Source of the DNA: an uncultured Christensenella sp.
GTDB taxonomy: Bacteria; Bacillota; Clostridia; Christensenellales; Borkfalkiaceae
Direction of reading: 5' to 3'
NCBI GenBank assembly: GCA_910585785.1
Contig: CAJUEV010000012.1
Location: 1 to 44,765, forward strand
DNA length: 44,765 bases
Part shown: positions 35,207 through 42,767 of the stretch, one piece after another
Layout: each line of letters begins with the position of its first letter
Position numbering within the stretch: the stretch's first letter is position 1
Made by a program: the position numbers and the translations under genes
Notes under the pieces: model-generated
Told to the model about the DNA's origin: nothing
Databases searched by the model: none
The model's input: the letters and a program-made list of their open reading frames with translations, nothing else

Positions 35207-36334
35207 ATGGCAAGCATTTCTTTGAAAAACATTTACAAGACCTATCCCGGCGGAGTTACGGCGGTTACGGACTTCAATCTGGAAATTCACGATAAAGAGT
35301 TTGTTATTTTCGTAGGACCTTCCGGCTGCGGAAAATCGACTACTTTAAGAATGATAGCCGGACTTGAAGAAATATCTTCCGGCGACTTGTATATAGACGA
35401 CCGTCGCGTAAACAACGTCGAGCCCAAGGACAGGGACATTGCAATGGTTTTCCAGAACTACGCGCTTTACCCTTATATGACCGTTTTCGAGAATATGGCT
35501 TTCGGGTTAAGACTTAGAAAAGTTCCCAAAAAGGAAATAGAGCAAAAGGTAACCCAGGCGGCGAAAATTTTGGGCATAGAGGACTATCTTAAAAGAAAGC
35601 CCAAAAACCTTTCCGGCGGTCAGCGCCAGCGCGTCGCGTTGGGACGCGCGATTGTACGCGAGCCGAAAGTTTTCCTTCTGGACGAACCTTTGTCCAACCT
35701 CGACGCAAAAATGCGTACGCAGATGCGCACGGAAATTATAAAACTGCATAAAGAACTGCAAACGACCTTCGTTTACGTAACCCACGACCAGACGGAAGCA
35801 ATGACTATGGGTACGCGCATAGTAGTTATGAAGGACGGGCTTATACAGCAGGTGGATACGCCGGACAACTTGTACGAGTTCCCCGTAAACAAATTTGTGG
35901 CGGGATTTATAGGCGCGCCGCAGATGAACTTTATAGACGTAATTTTATCGCAGGAAGAAAAGACCGACCCGCTTTACGCCAAGTTCGGGCGCAACAGCCT
36001 GCTTATAGACAAAGCCACCCAAAAGCGCATAACTTACGACGAGGTAAACCAAAGGCAGTTTGTTTTGGGCGTGCGCGCGGAGGACGTTTACATTTACGAC
36101 CCGTCAAGCGCAAAGTTTAAAGACGCGGTTGTAAAAGCGGTTGTAAAGGTAACCGAAAAACTTGGTAACGAAACGCTTGTTTACTGTCAGGTAGACGGCG
36201 CCCGCGGCGACGTGGTTGTACGTGCGGGAGCGCGCTGCAACGTATTGAGCGGCGACGAAATTCAAATAGCTTTCGACACCAAACATATTCAGTTGTTCGA
36301 CTACGATACCGAACAGAACATATTAAAGAGATAA
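35207..36334 (+). CDS. msmK: ABC sugar-import ATPase (MsmK/UgpC type)
   Basis: This is a 375-residue ATPase with AGGAG upstream. Walker A GPSGCGKS is at 37-44, the signature LSGGQ at 135-139, and Walker B VFLLDE at 155-160, followed by the H-loop in VTHDQTEAM. Residues ~240-375 form the regulatory TOBE-type domain. This subclass energises several sugar importers in Gram-positive bacteria. It is the only ATPase gene in the window, so it probably drives both permease pairs (A/B and C/D). Its place near the 3' end of the operon fits that shared role. Confidence 0.9.
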   Translation: MASISLKNIYKTYPGGVTAVTDFNLEIHDKEFVIFVGPSGCGKSTTLRMIAGLEEISSGDLYIDDRRVNNVEPKDRDIAMVFQNYALYPYMTVFENMAFGLRLRKVPKKEIEQKVTQAAKILGIEDYLKRKPKNLSGGQRQRVALGRAIVREPKVFLLDEPLSNLDAKMRTQMRTEIIKLHKELQTTFVYVTHDQTEAMTMGTRIVVMKDGLIQQVDTPDNLYEFPVNKFVAGFIGAPQMNFIDVILSQEEKTDPLYAKFGRNSLLIDKATQKRITYDEVNQRQFVLGVRAEDVYIYDPSSAKFKDAVVKAVVKVTEKLGNETLVYCQVDGARGDVVVRAGARCNVLSGDEIQIAFDTKHIQLFDYDTEQNILKR

Positions 36335-36400
36335 AAAAGGATTTATCTTCACCGCAAGGGAAGTTTAAAAATAAAAATCGAAAAAAAAGGAGAAAAAGTA

Positions 36401-37399
36401 ATGAAAAAGTTATTGGCAATGTTGTTGTCTGTCGCTCTTTGCATCCCCGTAATCGCGGTTGCGGGCTGCTCGCGCGAAAAGACTTTGAGTCTGCTTGACG
36501 GCAAGTGGATGCGCTATGAAACGGACGGAGTTCCCGAAGAAGCGTACACCATAACCCAGGCGGAAGGCGAAACGATGAAGGCGTCCTACGACGGCTTTAT
36601 GGACTGGAAACTTATTAAACACTCTATGGCTGTTTACGAAGCGGACCAGTTGAAGGACTTCAAAAAAGTAGTATTTGAAGGCAAACTTACCTCCAACGCG
36701 CAAGAGCCCAAATTTATGCTTAAATTCGACTTTATGACGGGTTATGAAGCGCAGGAAGTTATGATTACGCCCACCAGCGGCGAAGCGGGCAGATACGAGT
36801 GGGATATTTCCTGGTTCCATATCGACAAAGCGATGAACTTTATGATATTCTGCGACCCGGGCAGCACCGCGAAAGGCGAACTTGAAGTAACCAAGCTTGA
36901 ACTCAGCAACAAAGAGGTTGACAATCAGTACAAAATCGGCAGAGACGCGCCCTATATCAATATGATAACCGACGCAGACCCTTCCGTTATGAAAGGCTGG
37001 TTTGACAACACCTTCAACGGCGTTTATAATGTTGAAGAAAATGCGGACGGCACCGTAAAAGTAACCAAGTTGAAAGACGAAAACTGGTTGGCGGTAGGCG
37101 TTTACTTCTCGGGCGAGGCTCTTAAAAATATGAAGTCGTTTAAAATTGTTGTAAACGGCGACATAAAGACGTTCAAAGTGGAATCCAAAGACAATGAATT
37201 GTTTAACGCGGTTGAATTGCCGAGAGACCAGCAGCCCGTAAACGGCGACAACGAAATAGTTATCGGACTCAACGATATGACTGCGATTGACGCGAACAGA
37301 AACTTCAAACTTTTGCTTTTGTTCAACTGGGACAACTATGCGGAAGGAATAAACTTCACCATCAAGTCGGCGGCTTTCTCTACTCAGCCCAAGGCTTGA
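36401..37399 (+). CDS. Two-domain beta-rich lipoprotein, possible glycan-binding
   Basis: This is a 332-residue lipoprotein with AAGGAG upstream. The lipobox VAGC puts the lipidated Cys at residue 23. Two beta-rich domains of ~145 residues follow (~30-175 and ~190-330). Both share a pattern of FK-x-V/I-V strands and a final strand before LELS or AAFS, like carbohydrate-binding modules. There is no catalytic motif. It is the last gene of the operon and lies after the ATPase gene. I infer a surface glycan-binding helper for polymer capture; sequence alone does not prove it. Confidence 0.6.
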   Translation: MKKLLAMLLSVALCIPVIAVAGCSREKTLSLLDGKWMRYETDGVPEEAYTITQAEGETMKASYDGFMDWKLIKHSMAVYEADQLKDFKKVVFEGKLTSNAQEPKFMLKFDFMTGYEAQEVMITPTSGEAGRYEWDISWFHIDKAMNFMIFCDPGSTAKGELEVTKLELSNKEVDNQYKIGRDAPYINMITDADPSVMKGWFDNTFNGVYNVEENADGTVKVTKLKDENWLAVGVYFSGEALKNMKSFKIVVNGDIKTFKVESKDNELFNAVELPRDQQPVNGDNEIVIGLNDMTAIDANRNFKLLLLFNWDNYAEGINFTIKSAAFSTQPKA

Positions 37400-37424
37400 C
37401 GGCGTTACAAAATTGCGGTAAAAT
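37396..37424 (+). promoter_or_regulatory. Promoter before the glycerophosphodiesterase gene
   Basis: TTGACG (37396-37401), a 17-bp spacer and TAAAAT (37419-37424). It starts inside the stop region of the upstream lipoprotein gene. Transcription would start near 37431, just ahead of a strong hairpin at 37436-37467. Confidence 0.5.
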
Positions 37425-37435
37425 AAATTAAAAGT

Positions 37436-37467
37436 AAAAGAGCGGTTTTGCAAAAAACCGCTCTTTT
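37436..37467 (+). terminator. Hairpin ending the long operon
   Basis: A perfect 14-bp stem AAAAGAGCGGTTTT and complement with loop GCAA. The U-tract is short (four T, part of the stem). It probably terminates the 20-kb operon, though it also lies in the leader of the next gene. Confidence 0.65.
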
Positions 37468-37481
37468 AAAAAAGGTGAATA

Positions 37482-38165
37482 ATGCCGGATAAAGTAAAGT
37501 ATATCGCTCACAGAGGATACAGCGGGGCGGAGTGTGAAAATACGTTGCAGGCGTTCAAACTTGCCTGCGAAAGCGGATTTTACGGGGCGGAGTGCGACGT
37601 TCACGTGACGTCGGACGGAAAATACGTTGTTTTTCACGACGACGAAACGGGAAGAATGTGTTTTGAAAACGTTGCCGTTGAAAAAAGCGATTACAGCAAA
37701 CTGCGCTCGCTTGAATTCAGACGGGGCGCACAATACAAAATACCCGACTTGCGGGAATATTTAACCTGCCTGAAACAGGGCGGAATTGTCGCCGTTATCG
37801 AACTGAAAAACCCTATGCGCGCGCAAAATATAAATGAAATAATTGAAATTTGCAGGCAATATTACAGTTTGGACAAAATTATTTTTATTTCTTTCTGTTT
37901 TGAAAATCTTATCGAGGTAAAAAAAGTTTTGCCCGAACAGAAAATTCAGCTGCTTACGTGCGCCGTTACGGAAGAACTTGCCGATAAACTGCGCGATTTA
38001 AACTTAGGAATAGACGCGGACAGGATTATTTTAAACGAAAATACCGCCGCTATACTGCGCGAAAGAAAAATATCTATAAACTGTTGGACGTGCGACGACC
38101 GCGCGGAAGCGGACCGCCTTGTTTCGCTTGGCGCCGAGTATATAACCACAAACGTTTTGCGGTAA
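37482..38165 (+). CDS. ugpQ: Glycerophosphodiester phosphodiesterase
   Basis: This is a 227-residue cytoplasmic GDPD-family enzyme with AGGTG upstream. The catalytic set is visible: H10-R11 in IAHRGYSG, E19 in ENTLQAF, metal ligands E37 and D39 in AECDVHVTSDG, H52 in VFHDD, and E in VIELKNP. It hydrolyses glycerophosphodiesters to glycerol-3-phosphate and an alcohol, usually to salvage lipid head groups or teichoic-acid fragments. The family assignment is firm; the gene symbol follows the short cytoplasmic members. Its link to the glucan operon may be only positional. Confidence 0.9.
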   Translation: MPDKVKYIAHRGYSGAECENTLQAFKLACESGFYGAECDVHVTSDGKYVVFHDDETGRMCFENVAVEKSDYSKLRSLEFRRGAQYKIPDLREYLTCLKQGGIVAVIELKNPMRAQNINEIIEICRQYYSLDKIIFISFCFENLIEVKKVLPEQKIQLLTCAVTEELADKLRDLNLGIDADRIILNENTAAILRERKISINCWTCDDRAEADRLVSLGAEYITTNVLR

Positions 38166-38187
38166 TTTTGCGCGGGGAAATAATAAA

Positions 38188-38216
38188 TTGACATTTAACC
38201 GTTATGTTGGTAAAAT
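38188..38216 (+). promoter_or_regulatory. Promoter of the 38236 membrane-protein gene
   Basis: Consensus TTGACA (38188-38193), a 17-bp spacer and TAAAAT (38211-38216). Transcription would start near 38223, which gives a very short leader carrying AAGAGG before the ATG. Confidence 0.8.
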
Positions 38217-38235
38217 GTACGTTAAGAGGTAAAAA

Positions 38236-39570
38236 ATGGCTTTTGTTGAATGGTTGAAATATTTTTTCGGCAGTTTTTTTGTGCATAAGTTTGCCGCCGA
38301 CAGCGAAGAACGCGGGCTGGGCACTCCGCTTATAGGTTTGCTGCTTGCTATGGCTATGATCTTTGCGGGGCTTTTCGGCGGCAGTATAGCGGCGTTTCCC
38401 TCGTACTATCATAAATCTTCCGACTACACGGCGTTTTTGTACAACGCCTTTGCAAAGGAAGGCGGGGACAGGCTTAATATCAGCGTTGAAAACGGCGTGG
38501 CAAGCGCGGGTAAATTCGGAGAAGAACTTACCGCGGGCGCTGTTGTAAACACCTTTACAAGCGAAGCGGACAGGGAAAAATACTCCGTTGGCGGATACCA
38601 GCTGATTATCGACACCCGCGACGCAAAAACCAACTATAACGATTTTGTGTGCACCCATAAAAAGGGAGAACAGACGCTTACGCACGAGGAGTTTTTAAAA
38701 CTTTCCGACGAGGACAAAAAGGGCTATACCGTCTATCTGGACTACACCGAGCGCGCGCTGGAAATTACCGCGGAAAAGGTTGAAGGGTATGCGGGCTGGC
38801 TGCTTGCAAGCGGCAACGAGGAGGCTGTAAAAGCCTGCAAAGCGTTGATGTCGGAAGACGGAACGGTGCCGCAAAACAATTTTAACGCCGTTTACGAGTT
38901 GTATTTCAGATATTATTATCCCGAACTTGTCGGCGCGGAATCCTTCGGCAAAGCGCCCACTATGCGTACGTATTACGTAAACACATATATGCAGGCGGGA
39001 CAGGACGGAAAACTTGCGTGCGACAAATATCTTATAGTTTTGTCGGACATTGCCTTCACCTATTTTTACAGCAACGACGGCGTTATGCGCGGGTTAAGCG
39101 GCTTTTTAAGCCAGCTTGGCGACAGGTCGGTAACTATGTCGGCGGACTATGCCGCGGCGAAGGGCGAAGTGGACAAGTTTATGATTGCTATGAACAAAGC
39201 CACCGCTAATATGCTTTCGTTAAACTATCTTATAAATATGATTATGGTGCTGCTGTTTACCGTAATCGCGTGGGCTATTCTCGGCGCCATAGGTTTTGCC
39301 GTCGGCACGCTTGCAAAGTGCCCGCCCCTTAAAAACTTTACCAATACGTTGAAGGCTTGCGGCTCGTTTTTGCTTATAAGCGGTTTTCTTGCGTTCATTT
39401 TCACCTTTTCAATATCGTTTGCGCTGTCCGGCGCGGGCGCGTACTATTACGGGCTTATATTCTTTATAGGCGTGTTTGCGCTAAGGTCGCTTGTGCATAT
39501 GATTTTGACGGTTACAAATTACCGCAAACAGCAGAAGGCGGAGCAAATCGGGGAGAACGAAACGGTTTAA
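38236..39570 (+). CDS. Membrane protein with large outer domain, unknown function
   Basis: This is a 444-residue protein. A short cytoplasmic N-terminus (FVEWLKYFFGSFFVHKF) leads to one membrane helix at ~32-54. A ~270-residue external domain follows, and then four membrane helices at ~325-435. The arrangement, and the opening segment before the first helix, recall DUF1189-type proteins found near sugar transporters, but the similarity is faint and I would not name it so. It has its own strong promoter and terminator. The function is unknown. Confidence 0.65.
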   Translation: MAFVEWLKYFFGSFFVHKFAADSEERGLGTPLIGLLLAMAMIFAGLFGGSIAAFPSYYHKSSDYTAFLYNAFAKEGGDRLNISVENGVASAGKFGEELTAGAVVNTFTSEADREKYSVGGYQLIIDTRDAKTNYNDFVCTHKKGEQTLTHEEFLKLSDEDKKGYTVYLDYTERALEITAEKVEGYAGWLLASGNEEAVKACKALMSEDGTVPQNNFNAVYELYFRYYYPELVGAESFGKAPTMRTYYVNTYMQAGQDGKLACDKYLIVLSDIAFTYFYSNDGVMRGLSGFLSQLGDRSVTMSADYAAAKGEVDKFMIAMNKATANMLSLNYLINMIMVLLFTVIAWAILGAIGFAVGTLAKCPPLKNFTNTLKACGSFLLISGFLAFIFTFSISFALSGAGAYYYGLIFFIGVFALRSLVHMILTVTNYRKQQKAEQIGENETV

Positions 39571-39598
39571 TTAAAATTTAAATATTTATATCTATAAT

Positions 39599-39642
39599 AA
39601 AAAGCGTGGAAGTCTTTTTTAAAAAACTTCCACGCTTTTTTT
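39599..39642 (+). terminator. Intrinsic terminator
   Basis: A long stem AAAAAGCGTGGAAGT and complement, extended by paired T/A runs in the loop, ends in seven T. It follows the membrane-protein gene. Confidence 0.9.
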
Positions 39643-39817
39643 GCGCGCGCATACCGTCACCGTAAACGAAAGCGCGAAGCGTTGGGACGCGGACGGCGCT
39701 TTGAAAGTGCTGTGCATCGGCAACAGTTTTTCGGTGGATATGGCGTATTCGGTAACTCCGTCCCAAATAGACGAGTTGCCTATGCCTTCGGAAGAAGATA
39801 CCCGAAGTGGACCATAA
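39641..39817 (+). pseudogene. SGNH/DUF4886-type hydrolase fragment
   Basis: The open frame reads TVTVNESAKRWDADGALKVLCIGNSFSVDMAYSV. The GNSFS block is the catalytic-serine motif of DUF4886/SGNH esterases. After ~50 residues the frame turns into unrelated sequence and stops. There is no promoter or ribosome binding site, and the fragment begins inside the tail of the preceding terminator. It is a truncated relic of a surface or carbohydrate esterase gene. Confidence 0.6.
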
Positions 39818-40046
39818 AAACGGTATGAAAAATGAGGGCAGAGTTATAAGTAACGAAAATCAAAAACCGGAAGATTTTCAGCCTTTAAGTAAGGCCGCAA
39901 ACGATGCTAAAAGGCAATTTTGCAAAGAGTGCAGGCAATCCGGTATTCATTATGATGCAAAATTATTGGGTTATCCAATGTCGTATTATTCAGGCGGTGC
40001 CGAACATCATAAACCTAAACAACTAAACAACGGCAACAGCCGATAG
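39807..40046 (+). pseudogene. Small ORF with C-x2-C motif, probable gene remnant
   Basis: A 79-codon frame starts at GTG (39807), or at ATG 39825. It contains FCKECRQSGIHYDAKLLGYP and a His-rich stretch, possibly a small metal-binding domain. It has no ribosome binding site and overlaps the DUF4886 fragment. It does end at a strong terminator at 40035-40071, so it may be the 3' end of a real gene. I do not recognise the family. Confidence 0.4.
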
Positions 40047-40071
40047 AGCCATTTACGCTCTATCGGCTGTT
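40035..40071 (+). terminator. Intrinsic terminator
   Basis: A perfect 15-bp stem AACAGCCGATAGAGC and complement, loop CATTTAC, followed by TTTTTAT. The stop codon of the preceding frame is inside the stem. Confidence 0.85.
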
Positions 40072-40117
40072 TTTATATCGATTGAACTTATTTATAATGT
40101 ATATTTGAATCAAATTT

Positions 40118-40246
40118 TTAATTATCGATAAATCCGTAAATATCTCCGACGTTAAAAGCTCTGCCTTTTTGAACATTTATCACGCCTCTGTTTTCGCAGT
40201 TTATAACTTGCTTTGCCGCGCCTACTACACCGCCTAAAAAGTTTAG
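40118..40246 (-). pseudogene. C-terminal gene fragment of unknown origin
   Basis: The minus-strand frame reads LNFLGGVVGAAKQVINCENRGVINVQKGRAFNVGDIYGFIDN and then stops. It abuts the truncated MATE gene, so it appears to be the 3' end of another gene joined there by deletion. No family is recognised. Confidence 0.35.
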
Positions 40247-41195
40247 GTACAACTGTAACCTATAATTAAAAATAACACGCCCGATATTAAGGCGGAAATC
40301 ATAGCATATTTTCGGAAAGTGCTGACTTTTTTATAATTGCCCTCACCGTAACTGACGCTTACAAGCGGTTGAACGGATTGCGCAATACCCATCAACATAT
40401 TAAAACGAATAAGCGTCCAATTCATTATTACGGTATAAATAGACGCGCCGATTGTTCCGTAAAAGTTCGTTGCTTGCATTATAAATACTAATGTTACAAT
40501 AGCAGAAGAGCATTTCAAAATAAATACGCTAAATCCGGATTTCAAAATTCTTGGCATAAGCCTAAAACTAATATTCTTGATTTTCGGAATTAAGTTGAGC
40601 TTTTTCACAAGCACATAAGTAAAATTAACCGACTTACCGCAGAACGAGCCAATACAGGTTGCAATAGCCGCACCGAACATTCCCCATTTGAATACGAATG
40701 CGAAAAGGCAGTCCAAAACTATATTTATCGACGTTCCCGTTATAGTTGCCGCCATAGTAATATTAGGATGCCCGTCGTTTTTCAGATAACACATAATAAA
40801 TATGTCAAACATAAAAAACGGAGCAAACGATACGATACAACGCAGATAAGGCATAACGTATGAAATATTGTTCTCATCTGCCCCGAGAAAGTTTGCAAGC
40901 GGGGCGGTAAATATATTTCCGAATATAACTATAATTGCGCCTATTGCAATAAGCAAAAAGAAAGACGCTGTAAAGACTTTGTTTGCTTGCGCAGTGTTCT
41001 TTTTGCCTGTTTCAATAGAATAGAGCGCACCTCCGCCCATACCGCACAAAAAGCCGAGAGCGTAAGTTCGCCCAATTCTTTACCGACAACGAAGGTATCG
41101 GTAAAAGTATAAATTGCCAATAGCGCCATAGCGAGCATACTCGGTATAAGATACTTCAAAAACATAGATAAAGTGCTATTAGGTTTCGATTTCAT
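40243..41195 (-). pseudogene. MATE-family efflux pump, frameshifted and truncated
   Basis: The start (84 codons from 41195, MKSKPNSTLSMFLKYLIPSMLAM...FVVGKELGELTLSAF) and the body (from ~41049, CGMGGGALYSIETGKKN...) are in different frames. Compared with the usual MATE order, ~20-30 residues around the second helix are missing at the junction near 41045-41050. The C-terminal half after ~350 residues is also lost, ending at LFLIIGYSCT. Family members export cationic drugs and guanidine-like compounds with Na+ or H+. The gene cannot make a working pump, yet its promoter and leader are intact. Confidence 0.8.
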
Positions 41196-41207
41196 ATTTT
41201 ACTCCAT

Positions 41208-41246
41208 AAAAAAAGGACAAGACGACTGTTTACAGTCATCTTGTCC
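41208..41246 (-). terminator. Terminator directly before the MATE start (expression platform)
   Basis: On the minus strand a 14-bp stem GGACAAGATGACTG with its near-complement (one wobble) and a TAAA loop is followed by seven T. Next come ATGGAGTAAAAT and the MATE ATG at 41195. A terminator between promoter and ribosome binding site indicates control by attenuation. Confidence 0.85.
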
Positions 41247-41330
41247 GATTGATTTTTATAACCCTCCGAAAGTCTGAATAAAAGACTTCCTTGTCTGGTA
41301 TGCCCCAAAGGACAATACCTTCCGATGCGT
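41247..41330 (-). ncRNA. Riboswitch-like leader of the MATE gene (guanidine-IV/mepA candidate)
   Basis: The ~84-base transcript start region has nested pairings. TAAC near the 5' end can pair with GTTA at the 3' end. GGTAT pairs with ATACC around TGTCCTTTGGGGC. TTGTC can pair with GACAA, and GGAAGTC with GACTTTC. It is followed immediately by an intrinsic terminator and the pump gene. MATE (mepA-like) pumps in Clostridia are known targets of guanidine-IV riboswitches, which turn genes on by preventing termination. The class assignment is from context and memory; the attenuator architecture is directly visible. Confidence 0.55.
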
Positions 41331-41335
41331 TAGTT

Positions 41336-41364
41336 ATTATAGCCTTTATATTATTTTATGTCAA
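41336..41364 (-). promoter_or_regulatory. Consensus promoter of the MATE leader
   Basis: Minus-strand TTGACA (41359-41364), a 17-bp spacer and TATAAT (41336-41341): a perfect sigma-A promoter that starts the leader near 41329. Confidence 0.85.
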
Positions 41365-41604
41365 CAATATGACGGCTTCTAATCATATTTTTTATTATAT
41401 CTTGCATTTTTACTTTCGTAAATAAATATTTTGCCTTAATTTTCAGCATTATGATAAGTTTTATTGTTCGATTCGTGATAAAAATCAATGTGAAATTTTA
41501 TATTCTTTTGCATAAGAATTTTATAGATTTGTTATTCGCTTGTGCTTACCGTCTTGGGACGGAATACGCCGCAGTCCGCAACGGACAGCGCAAAGGAGCA
41601 AGTT
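41365..41604. other. Gene-free AT-rich spacer
   Basis: I see no gene here. Near 41548-41592 the text becomes GC-richer and reads like the tail of a mobile element (CCGTCTTGGGACGG inverted pair at ~41550-41563) just before the recombinase fragment. Confidence 0.35.
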
Positions 41605-42055
41605 ATGAAAAATGCAGTCATTTACGCCCGTTTCAGTGTACTCGCACAGAATGAGCAAAGCATTGAGGGGCAACTTGCCGAGTGCCGCGCTTTTGCGGAG
41701 CGAAAAGGCGTTGCAAATCAATTACACCTATGCGGACATTCGCAAGTGGTTACAGCATTTCAGCACGCTAGACTATTCCAAGACGGAAAACCGCAAAGAC
41801 CTAATCGACACGTTTATTTATCGGGTATTGCTTTACGACGATAAAATGAAAGTCATTTTCAACTTAAAAGGCGAACAACAAAACGAACTGCTTTTGAACT
41901 TGATTTTCCCCGATTACCCCGACGGCAACGACGGCGAGGACAAAAACGGCGCAAAAGAAAAAGAGGTCGATATATCAACCTCTAATTCCGACGCAAACGC
42001 AGGGTGTGCGTATACGCCCGTAATGTCCATAATGAACAAAAAGGATTTTTTTTGA
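41605..42055 (+). pseudogene. Serine recombinase with large internal deletion
   Basis: The ATG at 41605 has AAAGGAG upstream. The first ~33 codons are the resolvase N-terminus (VIYARFSVLAQNEQSIEGQLAECRAFAERKG), including the catalytic Ser of YARFS. At ~41704 this joins, in another frame, the C-terminal end of a large serine recombinase (INYTYADIRKWLQHFSTLDYSKTENRKDLIDTFIYRVLLYDDKMKV...). About 350-400 middle codons are missing. The gene is dead. It belongs to the transposon/ICE family of large serine recombinases and shows that a mobile element once ended here. Confidence 0.8.
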
Positions 42056-42138
42056 GTAAAAAATGGTATAGTCATATTGCGGGAATTTTATAGTATTATT
42101 TTCAAGGTGTCAGTCAGTTTAAGGGAATTGATTGAAGC

Positions 42139-42765
42139 TTATTTCAAATCACGCCAGTGGACATAATTTGAAATATCTTCTTGAGTTTTTTGGAAGGCTT
42201 GCTCTATGTATTTTTCAGCATTTCCAGGTTGAATAAAATCGTCATATCTAACTAAAACACAAAATCGACCGTCTTCGTCATAAACTTTTTTACAACCATG
42301 ATCTATTGGTTTCAGATAATAGTTTGCGGAAAATTCTTTTATTGTAGTGTTAGGATTTATGTGAACGTAATTGTGGTTTGAGTTACATTGTTGGCAATAA
42401 TAATGACCGCCGTATATTTTATTATACATTGACGGTAAAACTATACCAAGCAACCCGCTTCTTCTGAATCCTTTTCCGTCGTAAAGCGTGGCTTGTAGTT
42501 CGCGTTTTATAAATGCATTATTAGACCTTCCTTCTTCGTCAAGACCTTCATTTTCGGAAGAATGTTCCCCAATTAAAAATAATGTAACGCTTGTGTTGTT
42601 CATATATTCTTCGCGAATTTTTTGCATAACGTAGTTTATGTCTTCGGAATCAATCCAGCGGTCGAGTGATTTGCCGGTTATGTGTTCTTCACCCAGTATG
42701 TCCCAAATTTTGTCACGGAATTTTTCATCTTCTTTTTTAAAACATATAAAGCATTTGTGTCCCAT
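42139..42765 (-). CDS. thsB: TIR-like protein, ThsB of a type II Thoeris system
   Basis: This is a 208-residue cytoplasmic protein with AGGAG upstream, spaced tightly after the macro-domain gene. Residues 3-~115 have the MTH538/DUF1863 TIR-like pattern: KCFICFKKEDEKFRDKI strand and helix, SVTLFLIGEHS central strand, and FIKREL with E89 in the position of the family's catalytic Glu. Residues ~116-208 carry C-x2-C (YYCQQC) and a final WRDLK. In type II Thoeris the TIR enzyme senses phage and converts NAD+ into a signal molecule (histidine-ADPR) that activates a macro-domain membrane effector. The adjacent gene is exactly such an effector, which supports the call. Biochemical activity is inferred. 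Confidence 0.75.
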   Translation of the reverse strand: MGHKCFICFKKEDEKFRDKIWDILGEEHITGKSLDRWIDSEDINYVMQKIREEYMNNTSVTLFLIGEHSSENEGLDEEGRSNNAFIKRELQATLYDGKGFRRSGLLGIVLPSMYNKIYGGHYYCQQCNSNHNYVHINPNTTIKEFSANYYLKPIDHGCKKVYDEDGRFCVLVRYDDFIQPGNAEKYIEQAFQKTQEDISNYVHWRDLK

Positions 42766-42767
42766 AT

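Noticed and set aside
17143..37399. Cellulose or cellobiose utilisation as the operon's purpose
   Set aside because: No GH5, GH9, GH48 or cellulose-binding modules are present, whereas two GH144-like enzymes are. Beta-1,2-glucan is the better fit, although GH94 alone would allow cellobiose.
41247..41330. T-box, purine or SAM riboswitch as identity of the MATE leader
   Set aside because: The T-box sequence (AGGGTGGTACCGCG-like), the purine-switch core and the SAM-I core are not present. Only the terminator platform and hairpins are clear, so I kept a tentative guanidine-IV call.
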